Below are positions 26,224 to 35,204 of a DNA stretch of 64,000 nucleotides, piece after piece. The DNA is from Chitinophagaceae bacterium 26-R-25. GTDB lineage: Bacteria > Bacteroidota > Bacteroidia > Chitinophagales > Chitinophagaceae. Position 1 is the first letter of the stretch, and each line of letters begins with the position of its first letter. Both the position numbers and the translations under genes were made by a program. The stretch covers positions 1,178,001 to 1,242,000 of the forward strand of contig JARWSJ010000001.1 in the NCBI GenBank assembly GCA_029906195.1. Direction: 5' to 3'. The notes under the pieces are model-generated. The model did no database searches. It worked only from the letters and a program-made list of their open reading frames with translations, and had not been told where the DNA came from.

Positions 26224-27694
26224 TTGTTACTATGGTCAATACCTTATTCATAATAACATCTGTTGAAGGTGTTATCAGTTTTGTAATTAAAAAAGGAGCA
26301 AGGCCCATTATTACAATTCCTGTAATCAATACGCCGGCAGCCAGTTTTTCATTCCATGTCGCATCCGTCAATTGATTGTGAGTTACATGCAGAGGCCCCA
26401 TAATTGATTTGCCTGTCGCCCTTAAAATATACACTGCTGTCACTACAATAGAGGCACAGGCAAGAATGGTGGCGAAACGATACCAGCCGTCAGGGTTTTG
26501 CCAGGAACCCATGAACACCGTCATTTCAGCAACAAAGCCGCTAAAACCCGGAAGTCCCAATGAACATAAACCTGCAATTATAAACACAGTAGAAATAAAC
26601 GGTGTTACTTTCAGCAGGCCGCCTAACTGCGCTACTTGTCTTGTATGAGTACGGCTGTAAATCATGCCAATGGCGGCAAAGAAAAGAGCTGTCATCAAAC
26701 CATGCGATACCATTTGCAATACGGCGCCATTAACAGATGTTTTCGTTAGCATTCCAATACCAAGCAGCACAAAGCCGCAGTGGCTCACAGAAGAATAAGC
26801 ATTGATGTATTTTAAATCCGTTTGCATCATCGTCGCGAATGCTCCGTATATGATAGCAATGGTTGCCAACAAAATTATTATCCATGAATAGCTATGTGCC
26901 GCATCTGGCATTAAGTACGTGGCTACACGCAAACACCCATATCCGCCCAGCTTCATGGATATGCCTGCTAAAAACATAGAAGCAGCAGTTGGTGCGGATG
27001 AGTGACCATCTGGTACCCATGTATGAAATGGAAAGAGTGCCGTAAAAATGCCAAAGCCGATAAATGCAAATGGGAAAAATGTTTTTTGAACAACCAACGG
27101 AATTTGCATACCCGCAATTTGTACAATATCAAAAGTGTTTGTGTGGAAATAAATACCTGTCAGGCCTATAAATACCAAAGCTGAACCACCCATGAGCATT
27201 AATGCCAGCTTCATAGCACTGTACTCTTTTTTTCCACTACCCCAAATACCAATCAATAAAAACTTGGGAACAACTGCTACTTCGAGGAAGAAGAACATGG
27301 TAAAGAGATCGAGCGAAATGAAAAAGCCGTATGCTCCCGTGCTTAACAGCGCGAGCAAAAAGAAAAATTCTTTATTCAGCCTTTCCGTATTCCATGAAAC
27401 AAGTGTACCTGCGAGCACCACTAAAGCAGTAAGCATGATCATGGCAAGGGATATGCCATCCACGCCCACATGGTAATTGATATTGAGTGGCTTGAACCAC
27501 ATCACATTCGATTCGAACAGAAAATGGCCATCGCCCGATGCCTGTTGCTGGTAGGCTACCAGCAAAAAAATGACCGTTGCCAATTGCAACACAGCCCCTG
27601 CTAGCGATATCGTTCTCACTTGCTTTAATCCTTTGCAAAAAAGAATAGCAATCGCTGTGAGAAAAGGCACTACAATTAGAAGTGTTAAGTTCAT
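26213..27694 (-). CDS. nuoM: NADH-quinone oxidoreductase-like subunit M
   Basis: 493 residues, about 14 spans, second antiporter-like subunit. Recognised by LALLSTGAYGFFISLDLFTM with FFFLEVAVVPKFLLIGIWG, by FPFHTWVPDGHSSAPTAAS, and by YINAYSSVSHCGFVLLGIG. The conserved Glu in FLEVAVVP and Lys in TDLKYINAY are key channel residues. It starts 7 bp after nuoL. Its C-terminal codons IQK* fall within a heptamer array, so the final residues may be repeat-derived. Confidence 0.96.
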   Translation of the reverse strand: MNLTLLIVVPFLTAIAILFCKGLKQVRTISLAGAVLQLATVIFLLVAYQQQASGDGHFLFESNVMWFKPLNINYHVGVDGISLAMIMLTALVVLAGTLVSWNTERLNKEFFFLLALLSTGAYGFFISLDLFTMFFFLEVAVVPKFLLIGIWGSGKKEYSAMKLALMLMGGSALVFIGLTGIYFHTNTFDIVQIAGMQIPLVVQKTFFPFAFIGFGIFTALFPFHTWVPDGHSSAPTAASMFLAGISMKLGGYGCLRVATYLMPDAAHSYSWIIILLATIAIIYGAFATMMQTDLKYINAYSSVSHCGFVLLGIGMLTKTSVNGAVLQMVSHGLMTALFFAAIGMIYSRTHTRQVAQLGGLLKVTPFISTVFIIAGLCSLGLPGFSGFVAEMTVFMGSWQNPDGWYRFATILACASIVVTAVYILRATGKSIMGPLHVTHNQLTDATWNEKLAAGVLITGIVIMGLAPFLITKLITPSTDVIMNKVLTIVTIQK

Positions 27695-27701
27695 ATACTA
27701 A

Positions 27702-29633
27702 TTATTTCCAGAGATAAATAAATAAAACAGCCAACCCTGCAATACCTGAGAAAAAATACAAAGCATATGTTTGTACTTTGCCGGACTGCAACCCTTTGAT
27801 ATAACCTGAAACTGAACGGGTAGTTGCCGCCACGCCATTTACAAAAGCGTCAATAATGTTCTTGTCAATCCACGCTGCCGGACGACCAATTAAATTGAAA
27901 ATAACTTTTCGGGTGATGAAGAGATAAATTTCATCAACGTAAAATTTCTTTGTTGCTGCTTTGTAAAAGCTGCCGAAAGTGGCTGCCAGTTTATCCGCAG
28001 ACCCGTTTTCTTTTTTGTAAATGCGTGCGGCTGCAAATATGGCCAGCAACACAAGCACAATAGGCACAAGGGAAAACAATATGTCCATGTGTGTTTCCAA
28101 CGGAGCTCCATCAGTTGTAACCATTTTTGTAAAGGGCACAAAACCTGCACCGACAGAACAGATCATCAGAATAATCAAAGGGATCTTCATGGAAGTCGTT
28201 CCATCTGCATGATGGGTTTCATGCACGCTGGCTTCTTTTCGCCAGAAGATTGAAAAGTACAAACGGAACATATAGAACGCCGTAAGCATGGCAGTGAACA
28301 ATGCAATGACGTAAATAAGTTTATTGGAATGGAATGAAGCGGTAAGGATTTCTTCCTTGCTGAAGAATCCTGCAAATGGCGGAACACCAGCAATAGCAAG
28401 GCATGCAATCAAAAATGCAATATGCGTAACAGGCATAAGTTTGCGCAGCCCTCCCATATCTTTCAAATCGTTACTGTGCACAAAATGTATGATAACACCT
28501 GCACCCAGGAACAACAGTGATTTGAAGAATGCATGTGTGAAAAGGTGAAACAAGGATGCCGTATAGCCCAACCCATTTTCACCACCGTAACGCGATATAC
28601 CGAGTGCAAACATCATGTAACCGATTTGTGACATAGTAGAGTAGGCAAGTACTCTTTTGATATCGGTTTGCGTGCAGGCAATGATAGCGGCAATTAAAGC
28701 GGATATAGCACCTACCCATGTAACAATTTGCAATGCAGAAGCATCAATGGAGAAAACAGGAAACAATCTCGCAACGAGATAAACGCCTGCTACCACCATC
28801 GTAGCTGCGTGTATTAATGCAGATACAGGCGTTGGCCCTTCCATTGCATCGGGTAACCAGATGTGCAGCGGAAACATAGCGGACTTTCCGGCGCCTCCGA
28901 TGAACACAAGGCTCAGACCCCATGTAAGCATGGATATGCCAAGAAAAGATGCTGTTGTAATGTTTACATATTCGCCCGATTGTGTCGAAGTAAGTCTTTG
29001 AATGAGCGTATTAAAATCCAGGGTGCCGCCATAAAAACTAAGTACCAGGATGCCTATTGAAAATCCGAAGTCTGCAAAACGGGTAACAATAAATGCTTTT
29101 TTGGCGGCGGCAATTGCCGAAGGTTTGTTGTAATAAAAACCGATCAGCAGGAAGGAAGACACACCCACTAACTCCCAAAAAATATAGATCTGGAATATGT
29201 TGGATGAAAGTACAAGCCCGAGCATGGAGAATGTAAACAAAGAAAGATATGCATAGTAAGTTGCAAAACGCTCTTCTCCCTTCATGTACCCAAGGCTGAA
29301 TATGTGCACCATGAGCGATATAAAGCTTACCACCACTATCATCATCATTGATATGGGATCAACAATGGCGCCCATATCAATAGACATGGTGGGTGAAAAT
29401 GCCAGCCAGTTGTATTTGTACGCAACTATTTGCTGATACACTCCATTTACTTTTCCGTCTGTAAAAAAATACCGGCCGGCGACTAACACTGAAATTAGCG
29501 TAACAGCAAGCATGGAAATTGTACCGATAACTCCGGAAGCATTTTTTAAATACTTTTTTCCAAACAGGCCAAGTATTAAGAAACACGTTATTGGAAGTAG
29601 AAGGACCGGTAAAAGATATTCTTGATAATTCAT
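27702..29633 (-). CDS. nuoL: NADH-quinone oxidoreductase-like subunit L
   Basis: 643 residues. The antiporter core contains YIFWELVGVSSFLLIGFYYN, FPLHIWLPDAMEGPTPVSAL and KRVLAYSTMSQIGYMMFALG. The C-terminal part includes the long lateral helix region and a final span (FFSGIAGLAVLFIYLW). This distal subunit is expected in proton pumping. A 175-bp gap with an AATTAAT palindrome separates it from nuoK, whereas nuoM follows after 7 bp. Confidence 0.96.
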   Translation of the reverse strand: MNYQEYLLPVLLLPITCFLILGLFGKKYLKNASGVIGTISMLAVTLISVLVAGRYFFTDGKVNGVYQQIVAYKYNWLAFSPTMSIDMGAIVDPISMMMIVVVSFISLMVHIFSLGYMKGEERFATYYAYLSLFTFSMLGLVLSSNIFQIYIFWELVGVSSFLLIGFYYNKPSAIAAAKKAFIVTRFADFGFSIGILVLSFYGGTLDFNTLIQRLTSTQSGEYVNITTASFLGISMLTWGLSLVFIGGAGKSAMFPLHIWLPDAMEGPTPVSALIHAATMVVAGVYLVARLFPVFSIDASALQIVTWVGAISALIAAIIACTQTDIKRVLAYSTMSQIGYMMFALGISRYGGENGLGYTASLFHLFTHAFFKSLLFLGAGVIIHFVHSNDLKDMGGLRKLMPVTHIAFLIACLAIAGVPPFAGFFSKEEILTASFHSNKLIYVIALFTAMLTAFYMFRLYFSIFWRKEASVHETHHADGTTSMKIPLIILMICSVGAGFVPFTKMVTTDGAPLETHMDILFSLVPIVLVLLAIFAAARIYKKENGSADKLAATFGSFYKAATKKFYVDEIYLFITRKVIFNLIGRPAAWIDKNIIDAFVNGVAATTRSVSGYIKGLQSGKVQTYALYFFSGIAGLAVLFIYLWK

Positions 29634-29670
29634 GTTGAATATATTTCTGTTCAGTTATCGAATAGTTGGG

Positions 29671-29800
29671 AATTAATAATTAATAATTAATAATTAATTC
29701 CTGAGGCCTGTAATACTATCATTGCTCTCTGTTTAGCGGCCTAGAAAGTTTGTTACATTTTCTAATGACTGCAAGCCTTTTAATTATTAATTATTAATTG
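29671..29800. repeat. Facing heptamer arrays between nuoK and nuoL
   Basis: Left arm: four exact AATTAAT units (29671-29698). Right arm: TTAATTA, TTAATTA, TTAATTG (29780-29800), the reverse complement with a shifted frame. The loop of about 80 nt has its own dyad-like GAGGCC..GGCC sequence. Confidence 0.88.
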
Positions 29801-29808
29801 ACCTCGCG

Positions 29809-30123
29809 CTACCACTTCAGCTCCGTTGCATCATCTACATCAATCGATTTATGTGTCCTGTACAAATTAATGATGATGGCGATAGCCACCGCAGCTTCAG
29901 CTGCAGCAATCGTTACAATGAATATGGAGAAAAATATCCCGTCCATTTTTTGCGGAAACAGATACTTATTAAAAGCAACAAAGTTGATGTTCACGCTATT
30001 TAGGATCAATTCAATCGACATTAACATCGTGATCATATTGCGGCGCGTAAACAAGCCATACATTCCCGTAAAGAATAAGGCTGTGCTTACAAATAAAATA
30101 TGGGTGAGTGGTACAGTGCTCAT
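29809..30123 (-). CDS. nuoK: NADH-quinone oxidoreductase-like subunit K
   Basis: 104 residues with three spans. LMSIELILNSVNINFVAFN carries the conserved membrane glutamates of the E-channel, and TIAAAEAAVAIAIIINLYRT the second. Directly abuts nuoJ (TAA then ATG). Normal family length. Confidence 0.96.
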   Translation of the reverse strand: MSTVPLTHILFVSTALFFTGMYGLFTRRNMITMLMSIELILNSVNINFVAFNKYLFPQKMDGIFFSIFIVTIAAAEAAVAIAIIINLYRTHKSIDVDDATELKW

Positions 30124-30741
30124 TTAAACCTCCGTTGTGATTAATGGTTCGGAAATATTTTCAGTTACTTTTTCCTCCTCAGGTTCAGGACTACTTACAT
30201 TTTCCGGCTTGGTCCCGATCTTTTCCGCATGTTCCTGTGGTGGCTTGATCGCGATAACAATACAGCCAATCATTGCGGATAAGAGCAGCATACTGACTAC
30301 CTCAAAGGGCAGGATATATCCATGTTCTGTTGTGCTGAGCATTTGTGTACCTACATCGCTTACTGATGCATTGAAGTGTTGCGAACCTGTACTCTTAAAG
30401 CCATAATGATTAATGAGATTAAAAGAAAATGCCAGCCCGAAGAATGCTGCGAGCGCCGAGCCAATCGTTCGCCTTAGTAAGGCTTTGGGCATTTTGGTGC
30501 CCGCCTGCTGCGTCAGGAAAATGGAAAAGATGATTAAAACAACAATGCCGCCAACATATACAATGATTTGAATTGCGGCGATAAATTCTACCTGCATCCA
30601 AAAATAAAGTGCGGCAATGCCCACCAACGACAACAAAAGCCAGATGGCGGATCTGAAAATTTTTGATGATGTTACTGCCATCAAACCCATTGCGAGCGTA
30701 AAGGCTGAGATGGCGTAAAATATAATTGCTGAAGTGTCCAT
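30124..30741 (-). CDS. nuoJ: NADH-quinone oxidoreductase-like subunit J
   Basis: 205 residues with five spans. The conserved stretch is EFIAAIQIIVYVGGIVVLII, which forms the pi-bulge helix region near the quinone site and E-channel. The acidic C-terminal tail (PEPEEEKVTENIS) is longer than in E. coli. Its ATG overlaps the nuoI stop as TAATG, implying coupled translation. Confidence 0.95.
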   Translation of the reverse strand: MDTSAIIFYAISAFTLAMGLMAVTSSKIFRSAIWLLLSLVGIAALYFWMQVEFIAAIQIIVYVGGIVVLIIFSIFLTQQAGTKMPKALLRRTIGSALAAFFGLAFSFNLINHYGFKSTGSQHFNASVSDVGTQMLSTTEHGYILPFEVVSMLLLSAMIGCIVIAIKPPQEHAEKIGTKPENVSSPEPEEEKVTENISEPLITTEV

Positions 30742-31217
30742 TATTCAACTCCCTCCCTGATTTTTGAACCGGGTTTATTTAATTTTTTTGTCAACGTACT
30801 GCGGTCGTAAACACTATGCTCAAAGTTTTGTCCCATCTGTATAGCGCCGGTAGGACAAGCATCCACGCATAAGCCGCAGAGCGTACACATATCCAGGTGA
30901 TATACGAATGTGTCCAATGCTTTTTTCTTTTTGTTCTCCGGTGTCAGTTCAAATTTGGTGATCACCTTAATCGTAGCATTTGGACATGCAAGTTCGCAAG
31001 CTGTGCATCCGGTGCAGGCGTGCAGATTGTCTGCATCGTGCGGCATAATGACTTCACCACGGAACCGGTCGGCCATTTTAAGTGTATCACGATTGTCCGG
31101 ATATTGCTGTGTGATAACCGTTTTGGGCCTTACGAAATAATGCCCCGTAAGCCGCATGCCTGTCCACAGCGATTTTGTGGCCTTTGCGATTTCAGATATG
31201 TATTCTTTTATAAACAT
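30741..31217 (-). CDS. nuoI: NADH-quinone oxidoreductase-like subunit I (2 x [4Fe-4S])
   Basis: 158 residues. Two full cluster motifs: CTGCTACELACP (Cys 68, 71, 74, 78) and CTLCGLCVDACP (Cys 111, 114, 117, 121). These are the N6a and N6b clusters that carry electrons to N2 in NuoB. In complexes lacking NuoEFG this subunit is the likely docking partner for reduced ferredoxin. No unusual extension is seen, unlike archaeal or cyanobacterial versions with modified surface. Confidence 0.96.
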   Translation of the reverse strand: MFIKEYISEIAKATKSLWTGMRLTGHYFVRPKTVITQQYPDNRDTLKMADRFRGEVIMPHDADNLHACTGCTACELACPNATIKVITKFELTPENKKKKALDTFVYHLDMCTLCGLCVDACPTGAIQMGQNFEHSVYDRSTLTKKLNKPGSKIREGVE

Positions 31218-31257
31218 TCTTAGTGTTTAAATATTTTCAAAAAAGCAATCGATGCAT

Positions 31258-31351
31258 GTCAAAGTCAAAACGAAAAAAACAAAAGTCAAAAGGTGGTGGC
31301 GCTATCAGCGTAATATTTTTGAATTTTTACTTTTGAATTTTTACTTTCAAA
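31258..31351. repeat. Facing heptamer arrays between nuoH and nuoI
   Basis: Left arm (31258-31291): GTCAAA, GTCAAAA, CGAAAAA, AACAAAA, GTCAAAA. Right arm (31317-31351): TTTTGAA, TTTTTAC, TTTTGAA, TTTTTAC, TTTCAAA. The loop is 25 nt and holds GGTGGTGGCGCTATCAGCG. The same unit occurs between nuoM and nuoN. The nuoH stop codon (31347-31349) lies inside the right arm. Confidence 0.88.
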
Positions 31352-32423
31352 AATGCCAGTTCATAATGGCGATAACCGTTACCAATAGCAGGTTAAAAAG
31401 ACTGATAGGTAATAGATACTTCCATTCCAGGGTTAGCAGCTGGTCAACCCTCAACCTTGGGAACGTCCATCTGAACCACATGATCAGAAAAATTAAAAAG
31501 AAGGTTTTTCCGAAGAACCATATGGAGGATGGTATGTAATCCATGACGTGGTTAAACTGTGCCCAGTCGCCAATGTGAAAAGGCATCCAGCCACCGAGGA
31601 AAAGTGTCGCTCCGATAGCACACACAATAAATATGTTGATGTACTCTGCCAGGAAAAACAAGGCGAACTTCATTCCGGAATACTCCGTGTGAAACCCTGC
31701 CGTGAGCTCTGATTCGGCTTCTGCCAAATCGAATGGAGCTCTGTTTGTTTCAGCCGTCGCTGCAATGATAAATATGATGAATGCTATAACAACGGGTATG
31801 TGTCCCTTAAACAGCCACCAGCCGTTTTGCTGCGCATGAACGATATCTGAAATTTGCAGGCTGCCGGTAAGTACCACAATAGTAAGAATGGAAAGCCCTG
31901 CCGAAAGCTCGTAGCTTACAATCTGCGCCCCGCTTCGCATAGCGCCAAGCAATGAATACTTGTTGTTGCTGGCCCATCCTGCTATCAGGATACCTATTAC
32001 TGAAAGCGAAGAAATGGCAGATACATAAAGCACACCGATGTTAATGTCCCAAATTTGAAAGCCGTTGGCGAACGCAATAGGAGCCAATGCCAGCATCGCG
32101 ACGATCATTACTACAAAAGGCGCGAAGTTGAAGAGGAATTTATCTGCACCATCGGGTGTTAATCCTTCTTTTAAAATTAGTTTTAACGTATCTGCAGATG
32201 TCTGAAAAATTCCTGCAGGTCCCACGCGATTTGGTCCGAGACGAATCTGCATGTGAGCCGCTACCTTTCTTTCGAGCCAAACCAGTATCAATCCTAGTAC
32301 GGCAAACAATCCAATGGCGAGTACGATCACAATGATGCTCTCGATCATCAATACCCATACAGGGCTTAACCTGGCACTCAACCAGTCTTGAATGGAATGT
32401 GTTATGGCATGCAAACTATACAT
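31347..32423 (-). CDS. nuoH: NADH-quinone oxidoreductase-like subunit H
   Basis: 358 residues with eight spans. The quinone-site helices are clear: ERKVAAHMQIRLGPNRVGPA, then AETNRAPFDLAEAESELTAG, then FRWTFPRLRVDQLL. It joins the peripheral arm to the membrane arm. In canonical bacterial operons nuoE, F and G come directly before it; here it follows nuoD with a 154-bp heptamer region in between. Confidence 0.97.
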   Translation of the reverse strand: MYSLHAITHSIQDWLSARLSPVWVLMIESIIVIVLAIGLFAVLGLILVWLERKVAAHMQIRLGPNRVGPAGIFQTSADTLKLILKEGLTPDGADKFLFNFAPFVVMIVAMLALAPIAFANGFQIWDINIGVLYVSAISSLSVIGILIAGWASNNKYSLLGAMRSGAQIVSYELSAGLSILTIVVLTGSLQISDIVHAQQNGWWLFKGHIPVVIAFIIFIIAATAETNRAPFDLAEAESELTAGFHTEYSGMKFALFFLAEYINIFIVCAIGATLFLGGWMPFHIGDWAQFNHVMDYIPSSIWFFGKTFFLIFLIMWFRWTFPRLRVDQLLTLEWKYLLPISLFNLLLVTVIAIMNWHF

Positions 32424-32427
32424 AGAA

Positions 32428-32577
32428 GTTGTGAGTTATGAGTTTTGTGTTATGAGTTGATAGTTGTTAGTTGATAGTTGTTAGGCATTAGAGTGAATCT
32501 TTGCCGCTTAAGTCGAACAACTAACAACTATCAACTAACAACTAATTCCTGATTTCTAATTTCTAATTCCTGACATC
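32428..32577. repeat. Long facing heptamer arrays between nuoD and nuoH
   Basis: Left arm (32428-32483): eight in-register units GTTGTGA, GTTATGA, GTTTTGT, GTTATGA, GTTGATA, GTTGTTA, GTTGATA, GTTGTTA. Right arm (32515-32577): GAACAAC, TAACAAC, TATCAAC, TAACAAC, TAATTCC, TGATTTC, TAATTTC, TAATTCC, TGACATC. The inner parts of the arms are perfect reverse complements. The array runs from near the nuoH start to the last base before the nuoD stop, so the gap is almost pure repeat. Confidence 0.9.
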
Positions 32578-33699
32578 TCATCTGTCAATATCCGGTATTA
32601 CCAAATCAAGTGTTCCCATTGTTGCCATGAGGTCACCAATTTTACCACCCCTCGCCATCTGGTCCAAGGCAGAAAGATTGGAGAAGCCCGGTGAGCGAAA
32701 CTTAATCCTGTAAGGGGTTGCGGCACCTTCACTTACGATGTACACACCCAATTCGCCTCTTGCGGTTTCTACTCTTGTGTAGAAATCACCCTTCGGCAAT
32801 TTTAATACGGCCTTCGTTTTTGCCTGGTAATCACCTTCGGGTATATTGTCAATCAACTGCTCGATAATTTTTATCGACTCTCTCATTTCCCCCATCCGTA
32901 TCATATACCTGGCAAATGAATCACCTGCTGTTTCTAAAATTTCATTAAACGTTACTTTGTCGTAAATGTCGTAGGGATATAGTTTTCTAATATCGCACGA
33001 TACGCCGCTGGCTCTGGCAACCGCTCCGGTACAACCATATGAGATGGCATCTTCTTTCGATAAATGACCAACGCCCTTTGTACGGTTCTGGAAGATGATA
33101 TTGTTCGTCACCAGATCATCATATTCATCAATCTTTGACTTGAAGAGTTGAATAAACTCTTTTACTCTTTTTTGAAAATCCGGATGAATATCTGTCATTA
33201 CACCACCAGGCACCATGTAATTCATGGTCAGTCGGGCACCGCAGGTTTCTTCCATAATTTCAGTAATCACTTCACGTTCCCTGAAAGCATAGAAGAAAGG
33301 GGTGAACGCGCCCAGATCCATAGCCATTGCGCCCCACCACAATTCATGTGAAGCTATACGTGTAAGCTCGTCCATAATAACGCGTATATATTGCGCTCTT
33401 TGAGGCACTTCTATTTGTGCACCCTTTTCTACCGTCAATGCACACGCGTGATTGTTGATGTGTGCGGATAGATAATCCATTCGGCTGGAAGCGCAAATGA
33501 ATTGCCGGTAGGTGAGGCTTTCACACATTTTTTCAATCGAACGATGAATATAACCCAGATGCGGTTCTACTTTTTTTATCGTTTCACCTTGAAGAGTGAT
33601 CACGAGGTGCAAAACGCCGTGAGTAGCCGGATGTTGAGGTCCGACGTTTATCACCAGTTCGTCGTTGCTATTGTTTATAATCTGTGTTTCTGTATACAT
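32578..33699 (-). CDS. nuoD: NADH-quinone oxidoreductase-like subunit D
   Basis: 373 residues, the 49-kDa-type subunit that forms the quinone pocket with NuoB. Recognised by VNVGPQHPATHG-type start (INVGPQHPATHGVLHLV), by LGYIHRSIEKMCESLTYRQF, and by the C-terminal RSPGFSNLSAL and MGTLDLVIPDIDR. It is a separate gene from nuoC, unlike the nuoCD fusion seen in some Bacteroidota. The gap to nuoC is 37 bp. Confidence 0.97.
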   Translation of the reverse strand: MYTETQIINNSNDELVINVGPQHPATHGVLHLVITLQGETIKKVEPHLGYIHRSIEKMCESLTYRQFICASSRMDYLSAHINNHACALTVEKGAQIEVPQRAQYIRVIMDELTRIASHELWWGAMAMDLGAFTPFFYAFREREVITEIMEETCGARLTMNYMVPGGVMTDIHPDFQKRVKEFIQLFKSKIDEYDDLVTNNIIFQNRTKGVGHLSKEDAISYGCTGAVARASGVSCDIRKLYPYDIYDKVTFNEILETAGDSFARYMIRMGEMRESIKIIEQLIDNIPEGDYQAKTKAVLKLPKGDFYTRVETARGELGVYIVSEGAATPYRIKFRSPGFSNLSALDQMARGGKIGDLMATMGTLDLVIPDIDR

Positions 33700-33736
33700 A
33701 TGGCTCGTGTGTATCCCGCTTGCGGGAATGAAGCTT

Positions 33737-34189
33737 TTATAATTTTATCATGTTGACAGCATCTTCAAAATCCTTTCGCAATGGATAGCCTTCAAAGTCG
33801 TCAGTTAAAATCAGTCTTCGTAAGTCAGGATGGTTCTTGAACCGCACACCAAACAGGTCGAATACTTCCCGTTCGTGAAACTCTGCTGTTTTCCAGATAT
33901 CTGAAACTGTTTCTATCAACGGGTCGTTTCTGTCTACTTTAGCCTTGACTACAATTGCACGCCGATGATTAGTAGATGTTAAATGATAGACTGTGGTGAA
34001 ATGTGTTTTCCAGTCTATGCAAGTCACGCAAAACAAATAGTTAAAATTGTAAGGCACACCGCGCAGCAATGTGGCCAGGCTCTTCCATTCAGTCGCATCA
34101 ATCTGAATGGTGAAAAATTCTCCGCTCTCATCAAATGTTGCGGAAGGCACGACATTGAACACAAACTCTTTTATTGCTTCGTTTGTCAT
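33737..34189 (-). CDS. nuoC: NADH-quinone oxidoreductase-like subunit C
   Basis: 150 residues, the 30-kDa-type subunit. Signature [20 protein letters not shown] (here [13 protein letters not shown]), then [14 protein letters not shown]. The start ATG overlaps the nuoB stop by 4 bp (ATGA). Normal for a stand-alone NuoC, slightly short at the N-terminus. Confidence 0.96.
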   Translation of the reverse strand: MTNEAIKEFVFNVVPSATFDESGEFFTIQIDATEWKSLATLLRGVPYNFNYLFCVTCIDWKTHFTTVYHLTSTNHRRAIVVKAKVDRNDPLIETVSDIWKTAEFHEREVFDLFGVRFKNHPDLRRLILTDDFEGYPLRKDFEDAVNMIKL

Positions 34190-34749
34190 AGCTGAATTGG
34201 GTTTGCTTTTATTTGTTCTCTGGTCAATCCACTTTTTATTTTTCCCTGTAATGTGATCAACGCATGAAGCAGTGCTTCGGGGCGTGGAGGACAGCCCGGT
34301 ATGTAAACATCAACGGGTATCACATGGTCCGCGCCTTTCACTACCGAATAGGTATTGTAAAAAAAAGGTCCGCCGCTGATGGCACAGGCTCCCATTGCAA
34401 TAACATACTTGGGATCGGCCATTTGATCATACAGCCTTTTCAGCACGGGCGCCATCTTTTGAACGATTGTTCCGGCTACAATGATAACGTCTGCCTGACG
34501 GGGAGAGGCTCTTGCAACTTCAAAACCAAAACGTGAGAAATCGTATTTGGAAGGTGCCACGCTCATCATTTCAATGCCACAGCAACTGGTCGCAAAAGTG
34601 AGTGGCCACAATGAATTTGAGCGGGCCCAGTTGATAACATCCTGAATAGTGGAAGTTATAATGCCGCCACCTTGGGTGGGAATGACATGTCCGGGAAACG
34701 TCTCTTGTTGTTTACTTTGCGGCTCTGATATGATTTCTTTTACATCCAT
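34186..34749 (-). CDS. nuoB: NADH-quinone oxidoreductase-like subunit B (cluster N2)
   Basis: About 187 residues from [10 protein letters not shown]. The frame is open further upstream but that part only overlaps nuoA, so this start (10-bp overlap with nuoA) is chosen. The N2 [4Fe-4S] ligands are the adjacent Cys 56-57 in [10 protein letters not shown], Cys 122 in MGACAISGG and Cys 153 in [10 protein letters not shown]. This subunit passes electrons to quinone. All ligands are intact, so the complex should be active even though nuoEFG are absent here. Confidence 0.96.
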   Translation of the reverse strand: MDVKEIISEPQSKQQETFPGHVIPTQGGGIITSTIQDVINWARSNSLWPLTFATSCCGIEMMSVAPSKYDFSRFGFEVARASPRQADVIIVAGTIVQKMAPVLKRLYDQMADPKYVIAMGACAISGGPFFYNTYSVVKGADHVIPVDVYIPGCPPRPEALLHALITLQGKIKSGLTREQIKANPIQL

Positions 34750-35090
34750 TTCAACGCTCCTTTTTTGTGGGCATACAGAAAGCCCATAAATAAAATGAAA
34801 ATGAAAATGACTATTTCGAACAACGCAGTTATGCCCATCTTTTTTACTACTACCGCCCACGGATACATAAATACCATTTCCACATCAAAAATCAGGAACA
34901 GTAGCGCAAACAAATAATACCCTACATTGAATTGATGCCACGGCGATGTTTCCGTAGGAATGCCACATTCGTAAGGTTGACCTTTCTGAGCATTCTTGCT
35001 TCCTTTCGTAAATAATTTGCCGGCCATAATGCCGCCTGCTGAGAAAGCGATCGCTGCGATGGTTAATACTATTAGTGAAAAAGCTCCCAT
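34740..35090 (-). CDS. nuoA: NADH-quinone oxidoreductase-like subunit A
   Basis: 116 residues with three spans. The loop YECGIPTET and the motif [15 protein letters not shown] are diagnostic. First gene of the nuo set proper; it follows korB after a 114-bp gap with a GTTGAGA heptamer palindrome. Confidence 0.96.
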   Translation of the reverse strand: MGAFSLIVLTIAAIAFSAGGIMAGKLFTKGSKNAQKGQPYECGIPTETSPWHQFNVGYYLFALLFLIFDVEMVFMYPWAVVVKKMGITALFEIVIFIFILFMGFLYAHKKGALKWM

Positions 35091-35103
35091 TTTTTTGTTT
35101 TTA

Positions 35104-35201
35104 GTTGAGAGTTGAGAATGGAGAGTTGAGAGTTATGCTTTTTGTTTTTGAGTTGTTATGCGCAACTCTCAACTCTCAACTCTCAACTTTCAATTCTCAA
35201 C
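35104..35201. repeat. Facing heptamer arrays between korB and nuoA
   Basis: Left arm (35104-35138): GTTGAGA, GTTGAGA, ATGGAGA, GTTGAGA, GTTATGC. Right arm (35167-35201): TCTCAAC, TCTCAAC, TCTCAAC, TTTCAAT, TCTCAAC. The arms are reverse complements of a unit (GTTGAGA / TCTCAAC) used nowhere else in the window; the loop is 28 nt. Confidence 0.9.
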
Positions 35202-35204
35202 TAC

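Noticed and set aside
34750-34860. A longer nuoB with 37 extra N-terminal residues
   Set aside because: The extra codons overlap nuoA on the same strand and do not resemble the family; the ATG at 34749 gives the usual length.
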